Assembly (NCBI GenBank): GCA_949297565.1
Contig: CASFUI010000079.1
Location: forward strand, 1-12,892
Length of the DNA stretch: 12,892 nucleotides
Direction: 5' to 3'
From: an uncultured Eubacteriales bacterium
GTDB taxonomy: Bacteria; Bacillota; Clostridia; Lachnospirales; Lachnospiraceae
Shown here: in pieces, positions 6,831 to 12,892 of the stretch
Numbering within the stretch: position 1 is the stretch's first letter
Layout: every line of letters starts with the position of its first letter
The notes under the pieces: model-generated
Database searches by the model: none
What the model was told of the DNA's origin: nothing
Seen by the model: the letters and a program-made list of their open reading frames with translations, nothing else
Made by a program: the position numbers and the translations under genes

Positions 6831-7973
6831 TTATATACTGCTGATAAAATCAGCCAGAAAAATCAGTGCGGCGCCCGAATCAGCCTGCTGCTGGGTACAT
6901 TTGGCAAAACTTAAGTACGAGCCGTCAATCTCAAACGAACATTTCTCAACAAGCATTCTGCATATTAAATCTTTATATTCCCTTAAATATGCCGCAACGG
7001 GACCGCCCACAATCACATCTCCATCACTCATAATATAAAGGTTGTTAATACCTGTTGTCAAATCATCAAGATACTTATCAAAAACTTTTTTGTATTCCTC
7101 ATTTCCGTTTCTTAAACCCTCAAAAAACGTGTCCAGTGTAATTCCCATATCAGAGGACAGACATCTGGCTGACACATAGCTCTCAAAGCAGCCCTTTTTG
7201 CCGCAGAAACACGGTCTTCCTCCAGGATACAGAGTCATATGGCCAAACTCGCCGTATCTGTTATGGCTTCCGAAACGGATATTATCGCTGTCGATATACG
7301 AGCCTCCGACGCCTGTGTTAAGCATAAGATAAGTCTTGCCCTCTTTTTTGTCATGACTTTCCCTGTCAAACCAGAATTCAGCAAACGCTCCCGAGCGCGC
7401 GTCATTCATTCCGCGGCACTCAAACGGCAGAAGCCTTGCTATATTTTCCATGGGATAGTTTTTCATTCCCATAGTAGGCGCATACACAACAGTTGAATTT
7501 TCCATGTCGAATATTCCCGGAACAGTTATACCTACACAGAGAACAGCGCTGCTGTCAATTCCGGTATGCTCCACAAGACGCATAACCGTATCCGCAACAG
7601 TCTCGCCGTATGACGCGCCCCTCTCAAACACAGCCGTAACTCTCATGCTTCCTATCACTTGGCAATTCAAATCCAGCACTGCCGCCTTTATCCCATTATC
7701 CGATAAGTTTACGCTTATTGTATATCTCGCGGCTCCGTTCACAGAGATAATCTGCGCCTTTCGCCCACCGGTAGATTCAAAGCTGCCCTCATAAGACAGA
7801 AGTCCCATCTCAAACAGCAGCTTAAGGTTTTGATTGACGGTAGGCAGAGAAAGCTGCAAAGCGTCAGCAATCTCCTGCCTGGATATTTTTCCTGCAGTAT
7901 ATATAAGCTGAAATACTCTGTTTTTGTTATACCTTTTGACATCGGTTGTCGTTATCTTTGACGTAGTTATCAT
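6831..7973 (-). CDS. xylR: ROK family transcriptional regulator, probably XylR-type
   Basis: The protein is 380 residues from ATG 7973. Residues 10-60 form a winged helix-turn-helix (VFQLIYTAGKISRQEIADAL, then LSLPTVNQNLKLLFEMGLL) with GRKAQ leading into the ROK domain. The ROK zinc site is intact: GEFGHMTLYPGGRPCFCGKKGC gives His245, Cys255, Cys257 and Cys262. The sugar-binding region MNDARSGAFAEF is present. The N-terminal phosphate-binding DxGGT of ROK kinases is replaced by VNLSDNG (88-94), so it should bind a sugar without phosphorylating it, as XylR/NagC do. The frame stays open back into the transaldolase gene, but that extension reads through a structured repeat. Starts at 7973 (GGGG upstream) or 7985 are the realistic ones. 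The position after xylB and tal suggests xylose as effector; this is inference. Confidence 0.88.
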   Translation of the reverse strand: MITTSKITTTDVKRYNKNRVFQLIYTAGKISRQEIADALQLSLPTVNQNLKLLFEMGLLSYEGSFESTGGRKAQIISVNGAARYTISVNLSDNGIKAAVLDLNCQVIGSMRVTAVFERGASYGETVADTVMRLVEHTGIDSSAVLCVGITVPGIFDMENSTVVYAPTMGMKNYPMENIARLLPFECRGMNDARSGAFAEFWFDRESHDKKEGKTYLMLNTGVGGSYIDSDNIRFGSHNRYGEFGHMTLYPGGRPCFCGKKGCFESYVSARCLSSDMGITLDTFFEGLRNGNEEYKKVFDKYLDDLTTGINNLYIMSDGDVIVGGPVAAYLREYKDLICRMLVEKCSFEIDGSYLSFAKCTQQQADSGAALIFLADFISSI

Positions 7974-7982
7974 ACTAATCCC

Positions 7983-8072
7983 CATTCCGGAGCGTTTATC
8001 GCGACGGGGCGACGCAAATATCAAATTTGCGTCTGCCATCGCAGCTATTTGTGACGCTCCGTCACAAATAGC
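7983..8072 (-). repeat. Structured intergenic repeat, copy 2
   Basis: In minus-strand order, this copy has a perfect 13-bp hairpin (8072-8060 with 8056-8044, 3-base loop, GCTATTTGTGACG arms), then a 9-bp hairpin (8033-8025 with 8019-8011, GACGCAAAT arms, 5-base loop). It ends with ACGCTCCGGAATGGGG at the ribosome binding site of the ROK gene. Compared with copy 1, the hairpin arms differ in sequence but keep their pairing. The apex segment 8054-8061 is perfectly complementary to 7988-7995 next to the ribosome binding site. Confidence 0.8.
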
Positions 8073-8073
8073 C

Positions 8074-8120
8074 AGCCATGCATGGCTTGTGAAAAATAAG
8101 CTATCAAGCTTATTTTTCAC
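8074..8120 (-). repeat. Palindrome and long AT-rich hairpin after the transaldolase gene
   Basis: Directly after the tal stop codon there is a 14-bp hairpin with a 4-base loop (8120-8107 with 8102-8089, arms GTGAAAAATAAGCT). A perfect 14-base palindrome, AGCCATGCATGGCT (8087-8074), follows, and then repeat copy 2. It lacks a trailing U-tract, so simple termination is uncertain. It may protect the 3' end of the upstream mRNA or be part of a larger version of the repeat. Confidence 0.65.
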
Positions 8121-8121
8121 A

Positions 8122-8775
8122 TTATTCACCAAATACTGCTTCGTAATCCTTCTTAAACTTCTCAATTCCCGCATCGGTCAGAGGATGATGTATCATCTGC
8201 TCAATAACCTTGTAAGGAACAGTTGCAATATCTGCGCCGGCGAGGGCACAGTCTGTAATATGAATTGGATTTCTGACGCTTGCGCAGATAATTTCCGCAG
8301 AAATATCATAATTAGCAAAAATATCAACTATATCACGTATTAATCCTATACCAGGCTGGGATATATCGTCAAGTCTTCCGAGGAACGGAGATACGTAAGC
8401 CGCTCCCGCTCTTGCCGCAAGCAGCGCCTGATTTGCCGAAAATATCAGCGTGACATTCACCTTAATTCCCTCCGAAGACAAAACCTTTGTGGCTTTTAAC
8501 CCCTCCGCAGTCATTGGAATTTTAACCACCATGTTAGGGTGTATTGCGGCAATCTGCCTGCCTTCCTCAATCATTCCCTCTGCATCTTCGGTAGTTGCCT
8601 TTACCTCGCCGCTTATAGGGCCGTCAACGATAGAGGCAATCTCCCTTATAACCTCATTAAAATCCCTTCCCTCCTTTGCGATGAGAGACGGGTTAGTGGT
8701 AACTCCGCAGATTACGCCCATATCATTTGCCTTTTTAATATCATCAACATTTGCGGTATCAATAAAAAACTTCAT
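8122..8775 (-). CDS. tal: Transaldolase, MipB/TalC subfamily
   Basis: Transaldolase moves a dihydroxyacetone unit between sedoheptulose-7-P and glyceraldehyde-3-P in the pentose phosphate pathway. The protein is 217 residues, the size of the short MipB/TalC subfamily. Features are MKFFIDTANV at the N-terminus, VTTNPSLIAKEG (25-36), NMVVKIPMTAEGL with Schiff-base Lys85, VNVTLIFSANQALLAA, and AYVSPFLGRLDD (127-137). Glu57 (ISGEVKATTED) and Phe131 (SPFLGR) are the residues expected for transaldolase; fructose-6-P aldolase of the same fold has Gln and Tyr there. ATG 8775 is chosen over the in-frame GTG four codons upstream, which is part of the AGGTGG ribosome binding site. It lies 47 bases after xylB and supports pentose breakdown through xylulose-5-P. 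Confidence 0.93.
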   Translation of the reverse strand: MKFFIDTANVDDIKKANDMGVICGVTTNPSLIAKEGRDFNEVIREIASIVDGPISGEVKATTEDAEGMIEEGRQIAAIHPNMVVKIPMTAEGLKATKVLSSEGIKVNVTLIFSANQALLAARAGAAYVSPFLGRLDDISQPGIGLIRDIVDIFANYDISAEIICASVRNPIHITDCALAGADIATVPYKVIEQMIHHPLTDAGIEKFKKDYEAVFGE

Positions 8776-8822
8776 AAATAATTCCACCTTTCCGCGCCGT
8801 CAGACGCTCTAATAATATTTCT

Positions 8823-10307
8823 TCAGTCAAATTCGTCAAATACAGGCTTAAGAGCCGGATAAATCTTCTTAAACTGCTGATATTTCTTCTCATAACGACC
8901 GGCAATCTCTTCGTCCGGCAGTATTGTTTCCTTTACTTTCACAATTTTTTCTGCCGCCTCATATACATCCCTGTAAGCACCTGTCCCTACTGCCGCAAGC
9001 ATAGCGGCGCCAAGCGCAGGTCCCTCCTCTGTCACAGGCACACACACCTTGATATTGAGAATATTGGCAATCATCCTGCACCAGAGCCGGCTCTTTGCGC
9101 CGCCTCCGCATATTTTCGTCTCCGACACATTTATTCCCAGGCTCTTAGCAACCTCAAATGAATCACGTATCGCAAATGCTACGCCCTCAAGCACAGCCTG
9201 AGTCATATCAACTCTCCCTGTATCCATCGTCATTCCCGTAAAGGTCGCCCTTGCAGCGGGATTGTTGTGCGGTGAGCGCTCCCCCATTAAGTACGGCAGA
9301 TAAAATACTCTGTTGTTTCCAAGCATATCGTCTGTTATAGACTCCTGCTCCCTGTCGTATTCCTTTGTCTTTAATATTTCGTCCATCCACCACTTGTTGC
9401 AGGACGCGGCACTCAGCATGCATCCCATGAGGTGATAATGTCCGTCGGCATGGCAGAAAGAGTGCAGAGCATTATTTTCATCGACTCCGAATTTATCGCT
9501 TGATATAAATACAGTTCCGCTTGTTCCGAGTGAAATATTGCATCTTCCCTCTCCGACCGTTCCGGTTCCGACTGCTGCCGCAGCGTTGTCTCCCGCACCC
9601 GCAATTACCTTTACGGATGTGTCAAGCCCCATTTCGGACGCAGCCTTCTCGGTAAGGCAGCCCACGCACTCAAAACTTTCGTAAACCTCAGCCATGCAGC
9701 TTCTGTCAACACCACACAGCTTTAGCATCTGATCTGACCAGCATCGGTTTTTCACATCAAACATCAAGCTGCCCGATGCATCAGACACATCAGTGCAGTG
9801 AACTCCTGTCATTTTATATGCCAGATAATCCTTTGGCAGCATGATTTTACTTATTTTTCCGAAACTTTCAGGCTCGTTCTCTCTAAGCCACAGAAGCTTC
9901 GGAGCCGTGAAGCCTGCAAACGCAATGTTGGCAGTATATTCAGCCAGCTTTTCTTTTCCTATTGTATTGTTCAGATAATCGCACTCCTTTGTAGTGCGGC
10001 CGTCATTCCACAGAATTGCGGGTCTTATAACCTTATCGTTCTCATCAAGTATTACAAGCCCGTGCATCTGTCCTCCAAAACTTATTCCGGCGACTTTTGA
10101 AGCATCAAATCCGTTAAGCAGCTCCCTTACTCCGCCGACTGTATTTTCATACCAGTCTTTGGGGTTTTGTTCTGACCAGCCCGGCTTCGGAAAGAAAATA
10201 GGATATTCTCTCGACACAGTATTGACAACAGTGCCGTCCTTTTCCATTAAAATAAGCTTTACAGCGGATGTTCCCAAATCTATTCCGATATAATACATAC
10301 CCTCCAT
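8823..10307 (-). CDS. xylB: Xylulokinase (FGGY family)
   Basis: This kinase phosphorylates D-xylulose to xylulose-5-phosphate with ATP. FGGY hallmarks from ATG 10307 (494 residues) are YIGIDLGTSAVKLIL (6-20), SFGGQMHGLVILDE (76-89, the xylulokinase MHG motif), PAILWNDGRTTKE (96-108), GAGDNAAAAVGTG (237-249, catalytic Asp240), ISLGTSGTVFIS (258-269), LEGVAFAIRDSF, and the C-terminal GGGAKSRLWCRMIANIL with PVTEEGPALGAAMLAAVG. ATG 10307 has AGGAG about 11 bases upstream. ATG 10298 (MYYIGID) is a possible alternative, but its GGAGG would be only 2 bases away. It starts 30 bases after the isomerase stop, so the two are almost certainly co-transcribed. The neighbouring isomerase and transaldolase fit xylulose as substrate. 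Confidence 0.93.
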   Translation of the reverse strand: MEGMYYIGIDLGTSAVKLILMEKDGTVVNTVSREYPIFFPKPGWSEQNPKDWYENTVGGVRELLNGFDASKVAGISFGGQMHGLVILDENDKVIRPAILWNDGRTTKECDYLNNTIGKEKLAEYTANIAFAGFTAPKLLWLRENEPESFGKISKIMLPKDYLAYKMTGVHCTDVSDASGSLMFDVKNRCWSDQMLKLCGVDRSCMAEVYESFECVGCLTEKAASEMGLDTSVKVIAGAGDNAAAAVGTGTVGEGRCNISLGTSGTVFISSDKFGVDENNALHSFCHADGHYHLMGCMLSAASCNKWWMDEILKTKEYDREQESITDDMLGNNRVFYLPYLMGERSPHNNPAARATFTGMTMDTGRVDMTQAVLEGVAFAIRDSFEVAKSLGINVSETKICGGGAKSRLWCRMIANILNIKVCVPVTEEGPALGAAMLAAVGTGAYRDVYEAAEKIVKVKETILPDEEIAGRYEKKYQQFKKIYPALKPVFDEFD

Positions 10308-10337
10308 TAACGATGCGGCTCCTTTCTCCAATTTTTA

Positions 10338-11825
10338 TTATCTTCCGAACGGATTCTCAGTCTTGTAAAGCATTCCTGCCGGCTGGTTAAATCCGATTTC
10401 CTCTACTCCCAAATACTTAAATACCTCAAAGAGCTCCTTCCCGAAGTGTCCGAATGCTACAGCGCCGTGGTGAGGGAAGTTCTTCTCAATAAGCCAGTGT
10501 CTGTAAAATCTTCCCATTTCAGGTATTGCAAAAATACCTATCGCGCCGAATGATCTCGTGGCAACAGGCAGAACCTCACCCTGAGCGACATATGCCGTGA
10601 GCTTTGCGTCCGCCGTGCTCTGAAGTCTGAAAAATGTAATATCTCCAGGTATAATATCTCCCTCAAGTGTTCCGTTTGTGACCTCCTCAGGCAGTGAGCG
10701 CGCCATAATCATCTGGTTTCTCATCTCGCAGAAGGAGAGCTTGCATGCAGCCGTATTTCCGCAGTGGAAGCCCATAAACGTATCTTTTAATGTATATGGG
10801 AATTTGCCTTTTATATCCTGCTCATAAATATCCTCAGGAACTGAATTGTTAATATCAAGCAGCGTAACAGTGTCATTGCTCACAACCGCTCCTATAAATT
10901 CGCTCAGCGCTCCGTAAATATCCACCTCACATGACACAGGAATGCCCATAGCGGTGAGCCTCGAATTTACATAACACGGAACAAAACCAAACTGTGTCTG
11001 AAAAGCCGGCCAGCATTTTCCCGCCAGCGCAACAAACTTTCTCGAGCCTTTGTGCTCCTCAACCCAGTCTAAGAGTGTGAGTTCGTACTGCGCGAGCTTT
11101 GAGAGTATCTCCGGCTTCTTATTTCCTGAGCCGAGCTCCTCCTCCATGCTTTTTACAACGGAAGGTATTCTCTCGTCTTTCTCATGCTTATTGAATGCCT
11201 CAAACAAATCAAGCTCTGAGTTCTCCTCAATCTCAACGCCCAGATTATAAAGCTGTTTGATCGGAGCATTGCACGCCAGAAAGTTAGTAGGGCGTGGTCC
11301 GAAGCTTATAATCTTTAAATTCTCAAGCGCATATACAGCCTTAGCAACAGGAAGAAACTCATGTATCATATCTGCGCATTCCTCCGCTGTTCCTACCGGA
11401 TACTCAGGTATGTACGCCTTTACGCCGCGCAGCTTTAAATTATAGCTTGCGTTTAACATTCCGCAGTAAGCGTCGCCTCGGCCCTGAACAAGCCCGCCGT
11501 TCTCAGATGTCTCCTCGGCTGCTGCCACAAACATCTTAGGTCCGTCAAAATATTTTGCAAGCATTGTCTCTGCAATCTCAGGTCCGAAATTACCCAAATA
11601 AACACAGAGCGCGTTGCAGCCGGCTTTTTTTATGTCCTCCAGCGCCTGCATCATATGTATCTCACTCTCGACAATACAAACAGGACATTCGTAAATCTCT
11701 TTCTCATCATACTTTGCCTTGTAAGCCTTTACAAGATTTTCTCTTCTTGTCACCGAGAGCGACTCCGGAAAACAATCCCTGCTCACAGCTACAATTCCAA
11801 CTTTTACTTCAGGCATGTTATTCAT
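10338..11825 (-). CDS. L-fucose/L-arabinose isomerase family sugar isomerase, candidate non-canonical xylose isomerase
   Basis: This is a 495-residue FucI-superfamily aldose-ketose isomerase. Visible blocks are VYLGNFGPEIAETM (75-88), GRGDAYCGMLNASY (115-128), ISFGPRPTNFLACN (173-186), LAGKCWPAFQTQFGFVPCYVNSRL (267-290), GIPVSCEVDIYGALSEFIG (294-312), TLLDINN (321-327), and FPHHGAVAFGHFG (450-462). Glu300 and Asp324 are 24 residues apart, the same spacing as the metal-binding Glu337/Asp361 of E. coli FucI; His452 or His453 is a candidate for the third active-site position. From memory, C. acetobutylicum has a fucose-isomerase-related protein beside xylulokinase and a ROK regulator that works as xylose isomerase, and no xylA is present here. 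D-xylose to D-xylulose is therefore the favoured reaction; D-arabinose or L-fucose remains possible. ATG 11825 has GGAGG 7 bases upstream. Confidence 0.8.
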   Translation of the reverse strand: MNNMPEVKVGIVAVSRDCFPESLSVTRRENLVKAYKAKYDEKEIYECPVCIVESEIHMMQALEDIKKAGCNALCVYLGNFGPEIAETMLAKYFDGPKMFVAAAEETSENGGLVQGRGDAYCGMLNASYNLKLRGVKAYIPEYPVGTAEECADMIHEFLPVAKAVYALENLKIISFGPRPTNFLACNAPIKQLYNLGVEIEENSELDLFEAFNKHEKDERIPSVVKSMEEELGSGNKKPEILSKLAQYELTLLDWVEEHKGSRKFVALAGKCWPAFQTQFGFVPCYVNSRLTAMGIPVSCEVDIYGALSEFIGAVVSNDTVTLLDINNSVPEDIYEQDIKGKFPYTLKDTFMGFHCGNTAACKLSFCEMRNQMIMARSLPEEVTNGTLEGDIIPGDITFFRLQSTADAKLTAYVAQGEVLPVATRSFGAIGIFAIPEMGRFYRHWLIEKNFPHHGAVAFGHFGKELFEVFKYLGVEEIGFNQPAGMLYKTENPFGR

Positions 11826-11843
11826 TATCTTTCCTCCATTTCT

Positions 11844-11864
11844 TTCGCCTGTCCCGCAGGCGAA
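11844..11864 (-). other. Intercistronic hairpin upstream of the sugar isomerase
   Basis: An 8-bp stem (TTCGCCTG/CAGGCGAA) with a 5-base loop lies between the DUF4867 and isomerase genes, just before the isomerase ribosome binding site (GGAGG at 11837-11833). No U-tract follows, so it is not a terminator. A role in mRNA stability or in adjusting isomerase level is plausible but not shown. Confidence 0.5.
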
Positions 11865-11892
11865 CTTAATTTATTTGTGTCAGCTACATCTT

Positions 11893-12504
11893 TTAAAGGG
11901 TTATATTTTCTCCCACAAGCCCCTCAAACGCACCTTCAATATGCGCATCCTTATGAGCTATAAGCCATTTGTTTGAGGCTGCCAGAAGTCTGTCCTCGCT
12001 TCGCAAGCCCGGCTGCTTCACCTCATAATTAGTTCCCTGCGGCAGTATTACGGCACATCTGAAGCCCTTGCTGTCAGCTTGGCAGGGTGCGTAATGAAGT
12101 GTTGTGGCATAAATCTCAACCGCGGTATTTTCAGGAACAAGAAACGCTTCGACTCTATCGGTCTCGTATGTAAAATCCTCTCTTATATCCTGCTGTCTGC
12201 CAAGCATTAAAATCATGTCTGTGGCTGCGACATTTATCTCTGAGCTTCTGTGATATTCGAGCGCGTTAAGTCTGCTGTTATGCCCGTTGCAGTAGCCTAT
12301 CTGCACCGGCATGCCTCCGTAAACGCTCTCTGACATCACACGGCAGACCGAAAGTTCCTCAAGCGCCTTATCGGACGGAACATATACAACATCCTCAGGC
12401 ACAGGTGTTTTTTGCATGGCTTCCACAAGCTCCTTTGTGTCAAGCTCCGAAAGCACTCTTCCGTAAACGGAAAATTCATTGTCATAGACACTGTAAATTT
12501 TCAT
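11893..12504 (-). CDS. DUF4867 family cupin-like protein
   Basis: This 203-residue soluble protein begins MKIYSVYDNEFSVYGRVL. The core is GGMPVQIGYCNGHNSRLNAL (63-82), EYHRSSEINVAATDMILMLG (83-102), VEAFLVPENTAVEIYATTLHYAPC (118-141), and AVILPQGTNYEV (151-162), ending near NKWLIAHKDA. This pattern matches the DUF4867 family. The paired motifs H85-x3-E89 and P124...H137 look like the two halves of a cupin barrel metal site, as in ureidoglycolate-lyase-like proteins; this is inference. It is the first gene of the pentose cluster, directly behind the promoter and 67 bases ahead of the isomerase. ATG 12504 has GGAGG 6 bases upstream. Its catalytic role is unknown; a sugar epimerase, mutarotase or accessory role to the isomerase is suggested only by position. 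Confidence 0.8.
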   Translation of the reverse strand: MKIYSVYDNEFSVYGRVLSELDTKELVEAMQKTPVPEDVVYVPSDKALEELSVCRVMSESVYGGMPVQIGYCNGHNSRLNALEYHRSSEINVAATDMILMLGRQQDIREDFTYETDRVEAFLVPENTAVEIYATTLHYAPCQADSKGFRCAVILPQGTNYEVKQPGLRSEDRLLAASNKWLIAHKDAHIEGAFEGLVGENITL

Positions 12505-12522
12505 AATCAGCCTCCAAGCTTA

Positions 12523-12551
12523 GCAAAATTACTTTTGCAAAATACTTTTTT
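12523..12551 (-). promoter_or_regulatory. Tandem direct repeat, candidate XylR operator
   Basis: On the plus strand, GCAAAATTACTTTT (12523-12536) is followed immediately by GCAAAATACTTTTTT (12537-12551), giving a near-exact tandem repeat of 14 bases. The junction forms the perfect palindrome TTTTGCAAAA (12533-12542). It lies between the predicted transcript start and the DUF4867 ribosome binding site, where a repressor would block elongation or initiation. Assignment to the ROK regulator is inference. Confidence 0.5.
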
Positions 12552-12564
12552 AAAAGTTGTATTC

Positions 12565-12593
12565 ATTTTAACACCGACATTGATAACTTTCAA
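12565..12593 (-). promoter_or_regulatory. Promoter of the pentose operon
   Basis: The minus strand has TTGAAA (12593-12588), a 17-base spacer and TAAAAT (12570-12565). The bases before the -10 (TGT) give an extended -10 of the TGnTAAAAT form. The predicted start near 12558 leaves a leader of about 55 bases before DUF4867. An imperfect TTGA...TCAA inverted repeat overlaps the -35, but it lacks the central CG expected of a cre site. Confidence 0.8.
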
Positions 12594-12614
12594 TAAAAAA
12601 ATATTATTTTTTAA

Positions 12615-12702
12615 ATTTTTTTGCAACAGTTCAGCCATAAGCCGTATGACAAACAACGAACAAAGCGTTCGCTTGCGAACTCTTTCGCGAGGCGGGGATT
12701 CG
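12615..12702 (-). other. Hairpin-rich element between the terminator and the pentose promoter
   Basis: This stretch has no credible gene. It contains two mutually exclusive small hairpins sharing the same bases: GTTCGC/GCGAAC (12667-12680) and CGAAC/GTTCG (12657-12671). A further CATA/TATG pair lies near 12636-12648. It looks like a dispersed intergenic element of the kind common in Lachnospiraceae, but only one copy is in this window, so that cannot be shown here. Confidence 0.35.
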
Positions 12703-12738
12703 TAAAAATAATAAAACACCCCCTCAAAACGAGGGGGC
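12703..12738 (-). terminator. Strong intrinsic terminator of the upstream membrane-protein gene
   Basis: On the minus strand, GCCCCCTC pairs with GAGGGGGT around a GTTTT loop (7 Watson-Crick pairs plus a G-U), followed by TTTTATTATTTTT. It begins 6 bases after the stop codon of the truncated gene. It isolates the pentose operon from upstream transcription. Confidence 0.95.
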
Positions 12739-12744
12739 ATCACA

Positions 12745-12892
12745 TTAAAAAAAGCTGCATACAGCATCAATTATTATTCCGGAAAACAATCCGAGAGCAT
12801 AGAGAAGCACAAGTATCTTTATATTTTCCTTTACATCCCTGTTTTCCTTAAAAAGCACAAGAATTCCGACTCCGCAGCCTGCAAGCAGTCCC
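12745..12892 (-). CDS. Membrane protein C-terminus, partial (5' end outside window)
   Basis: A minus-strand reading frame enters from the window edge and ends at TAA 12747-12745, giving the last 48 residues. They hold two hydrophobic stretches, GLLAGCGVGILVLF and ILVLLYALGLFSGIIIDAV, separated by a charged loop KENRDVKENIK. This looks like the final hairpin of a multi-pass membrane protein. The strong terminator directly after the stop supports a real gene. The family cannot be recognised from this fragment. Confidence 0.7.
   Translation of the reverse strand, partial: GLLAGCGVGILVLFKENRDVKENIKILVLLYALGLFSGIIIDAVCSFF

Noticed and set aside
8776..8822. Possible third copy of the structured repeat between xylB and tal
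   Set aside because: Only a short GAGCGTC-like stretch and a purine-rich ribosome binding site resemble the repeat; the two hairpins are absent.
12582..12595. Imperfect inverted repeat overlapping the -35 of the pentose promoter, considered as a catabolite-response (cre) site
   Set aside because: It lacks the central CG and the full consensus, and is largely explained by the -35 hexamer itself.
12507..12770. Minus-strand open frame of 87 codons across the pentose promoter, the intergenic element and the terminator
   Set aside because: It overlaps the strong terminator, the promoter and the candidate operator, and its composition (poly-A/T stretches) is not coding-like.
1..12892. CRISPR arrays, tRNA or rRNA genes, transposases, phage or conjugation genes
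   Set aside because: No regularly spaced repeats, no cloverleaf-like sequence with a T-loop motif, and no such protein motifs were found on either strand; the recognised genes are ordinary metabolism and transport.

Overview
The window looks like chromosomal DNA from an anaerobic Clostridia member of the Bacillota, most likely a Lachnospiraceae-type gut bacterium. The reasons are moderate AT richness, strong GGAGG-type ribosome binding sites, a tetrahydrofolate riboswitch in front of an ECF folate S-component, QueH instead of QueG, and an L-fucose-isomerase-like sugar isomerase grouped with DUF4867, xylulokinase and a ROK regulator. All twelve genes I can support (ten complete, two cut by the window ends) lie on the minus strand, so transcription runs from high to low coordinates. 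The family placement is inference; no rRNA or other marker is present.

Right-hand part (12892 to about 6831): a truncated membrane-protein gene ends at a textbook intrinsic terminator (12703-12738). A short element rich in alternative hairpins follows, then a strong extended -10 promoter with a tandem direct repeat just downstream that could be an operator. This promoter begins a pentose cluster: DUF4867 protein, fucose-isomerase-family sugar isomerase, xylulokinase, transaldolase and ROK/XylR-type regulator. The gene set matches, from memory, the non-canonical xylose pathway of Clostridium acetobutylicum, in which a FucI-like protein replaces XylA. The pathway would run xylose -> xylulose (isomerase) -> xylulose-5-P (XylB) -> pentose phosphate pathway (transaldolase), with the ROK protein sensing the sugar. 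No transporter is in the window.

Middle part (6801 to 3045): a DUF2079 multi-pass membrane protein follows the regulator by 29 bases. Then hisC has its own sigma-A promoter, whose -35 abuts the DUF2079 stop codon. queH (epoxyqueuosine reductase) follows hisC.

Left-hand part (2928 to 1): a small membrane-anchored protein with a LiaF-C-like beta domain is followed by a DUF6088/AbiEi-like winged-helix protein without any visible toxin partner. Next comes a folate-transport unit consisting of a consensus promoter, a THF riboswitch, a clear Shine-Dalgarno-sequestering expression platform, and a FolT S-component enlarged by about 155 residues with roughly four extra membrane segments. A YfcE-type phosphoesterase begins at the edge.

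The least explained signal is a structured intergenic repeat present twice (about 2938-3039 and 7983-8072). Both copies have the same orientation, both lie directly upstream of a start codon, and both keep their stems through compensatory base changes. In both, a hairpin apex is complementary to the bases just upstream of the Shine-Dalgarno site. No CRISPR, tRNA, rRNA, transposase or phage gene is visible.
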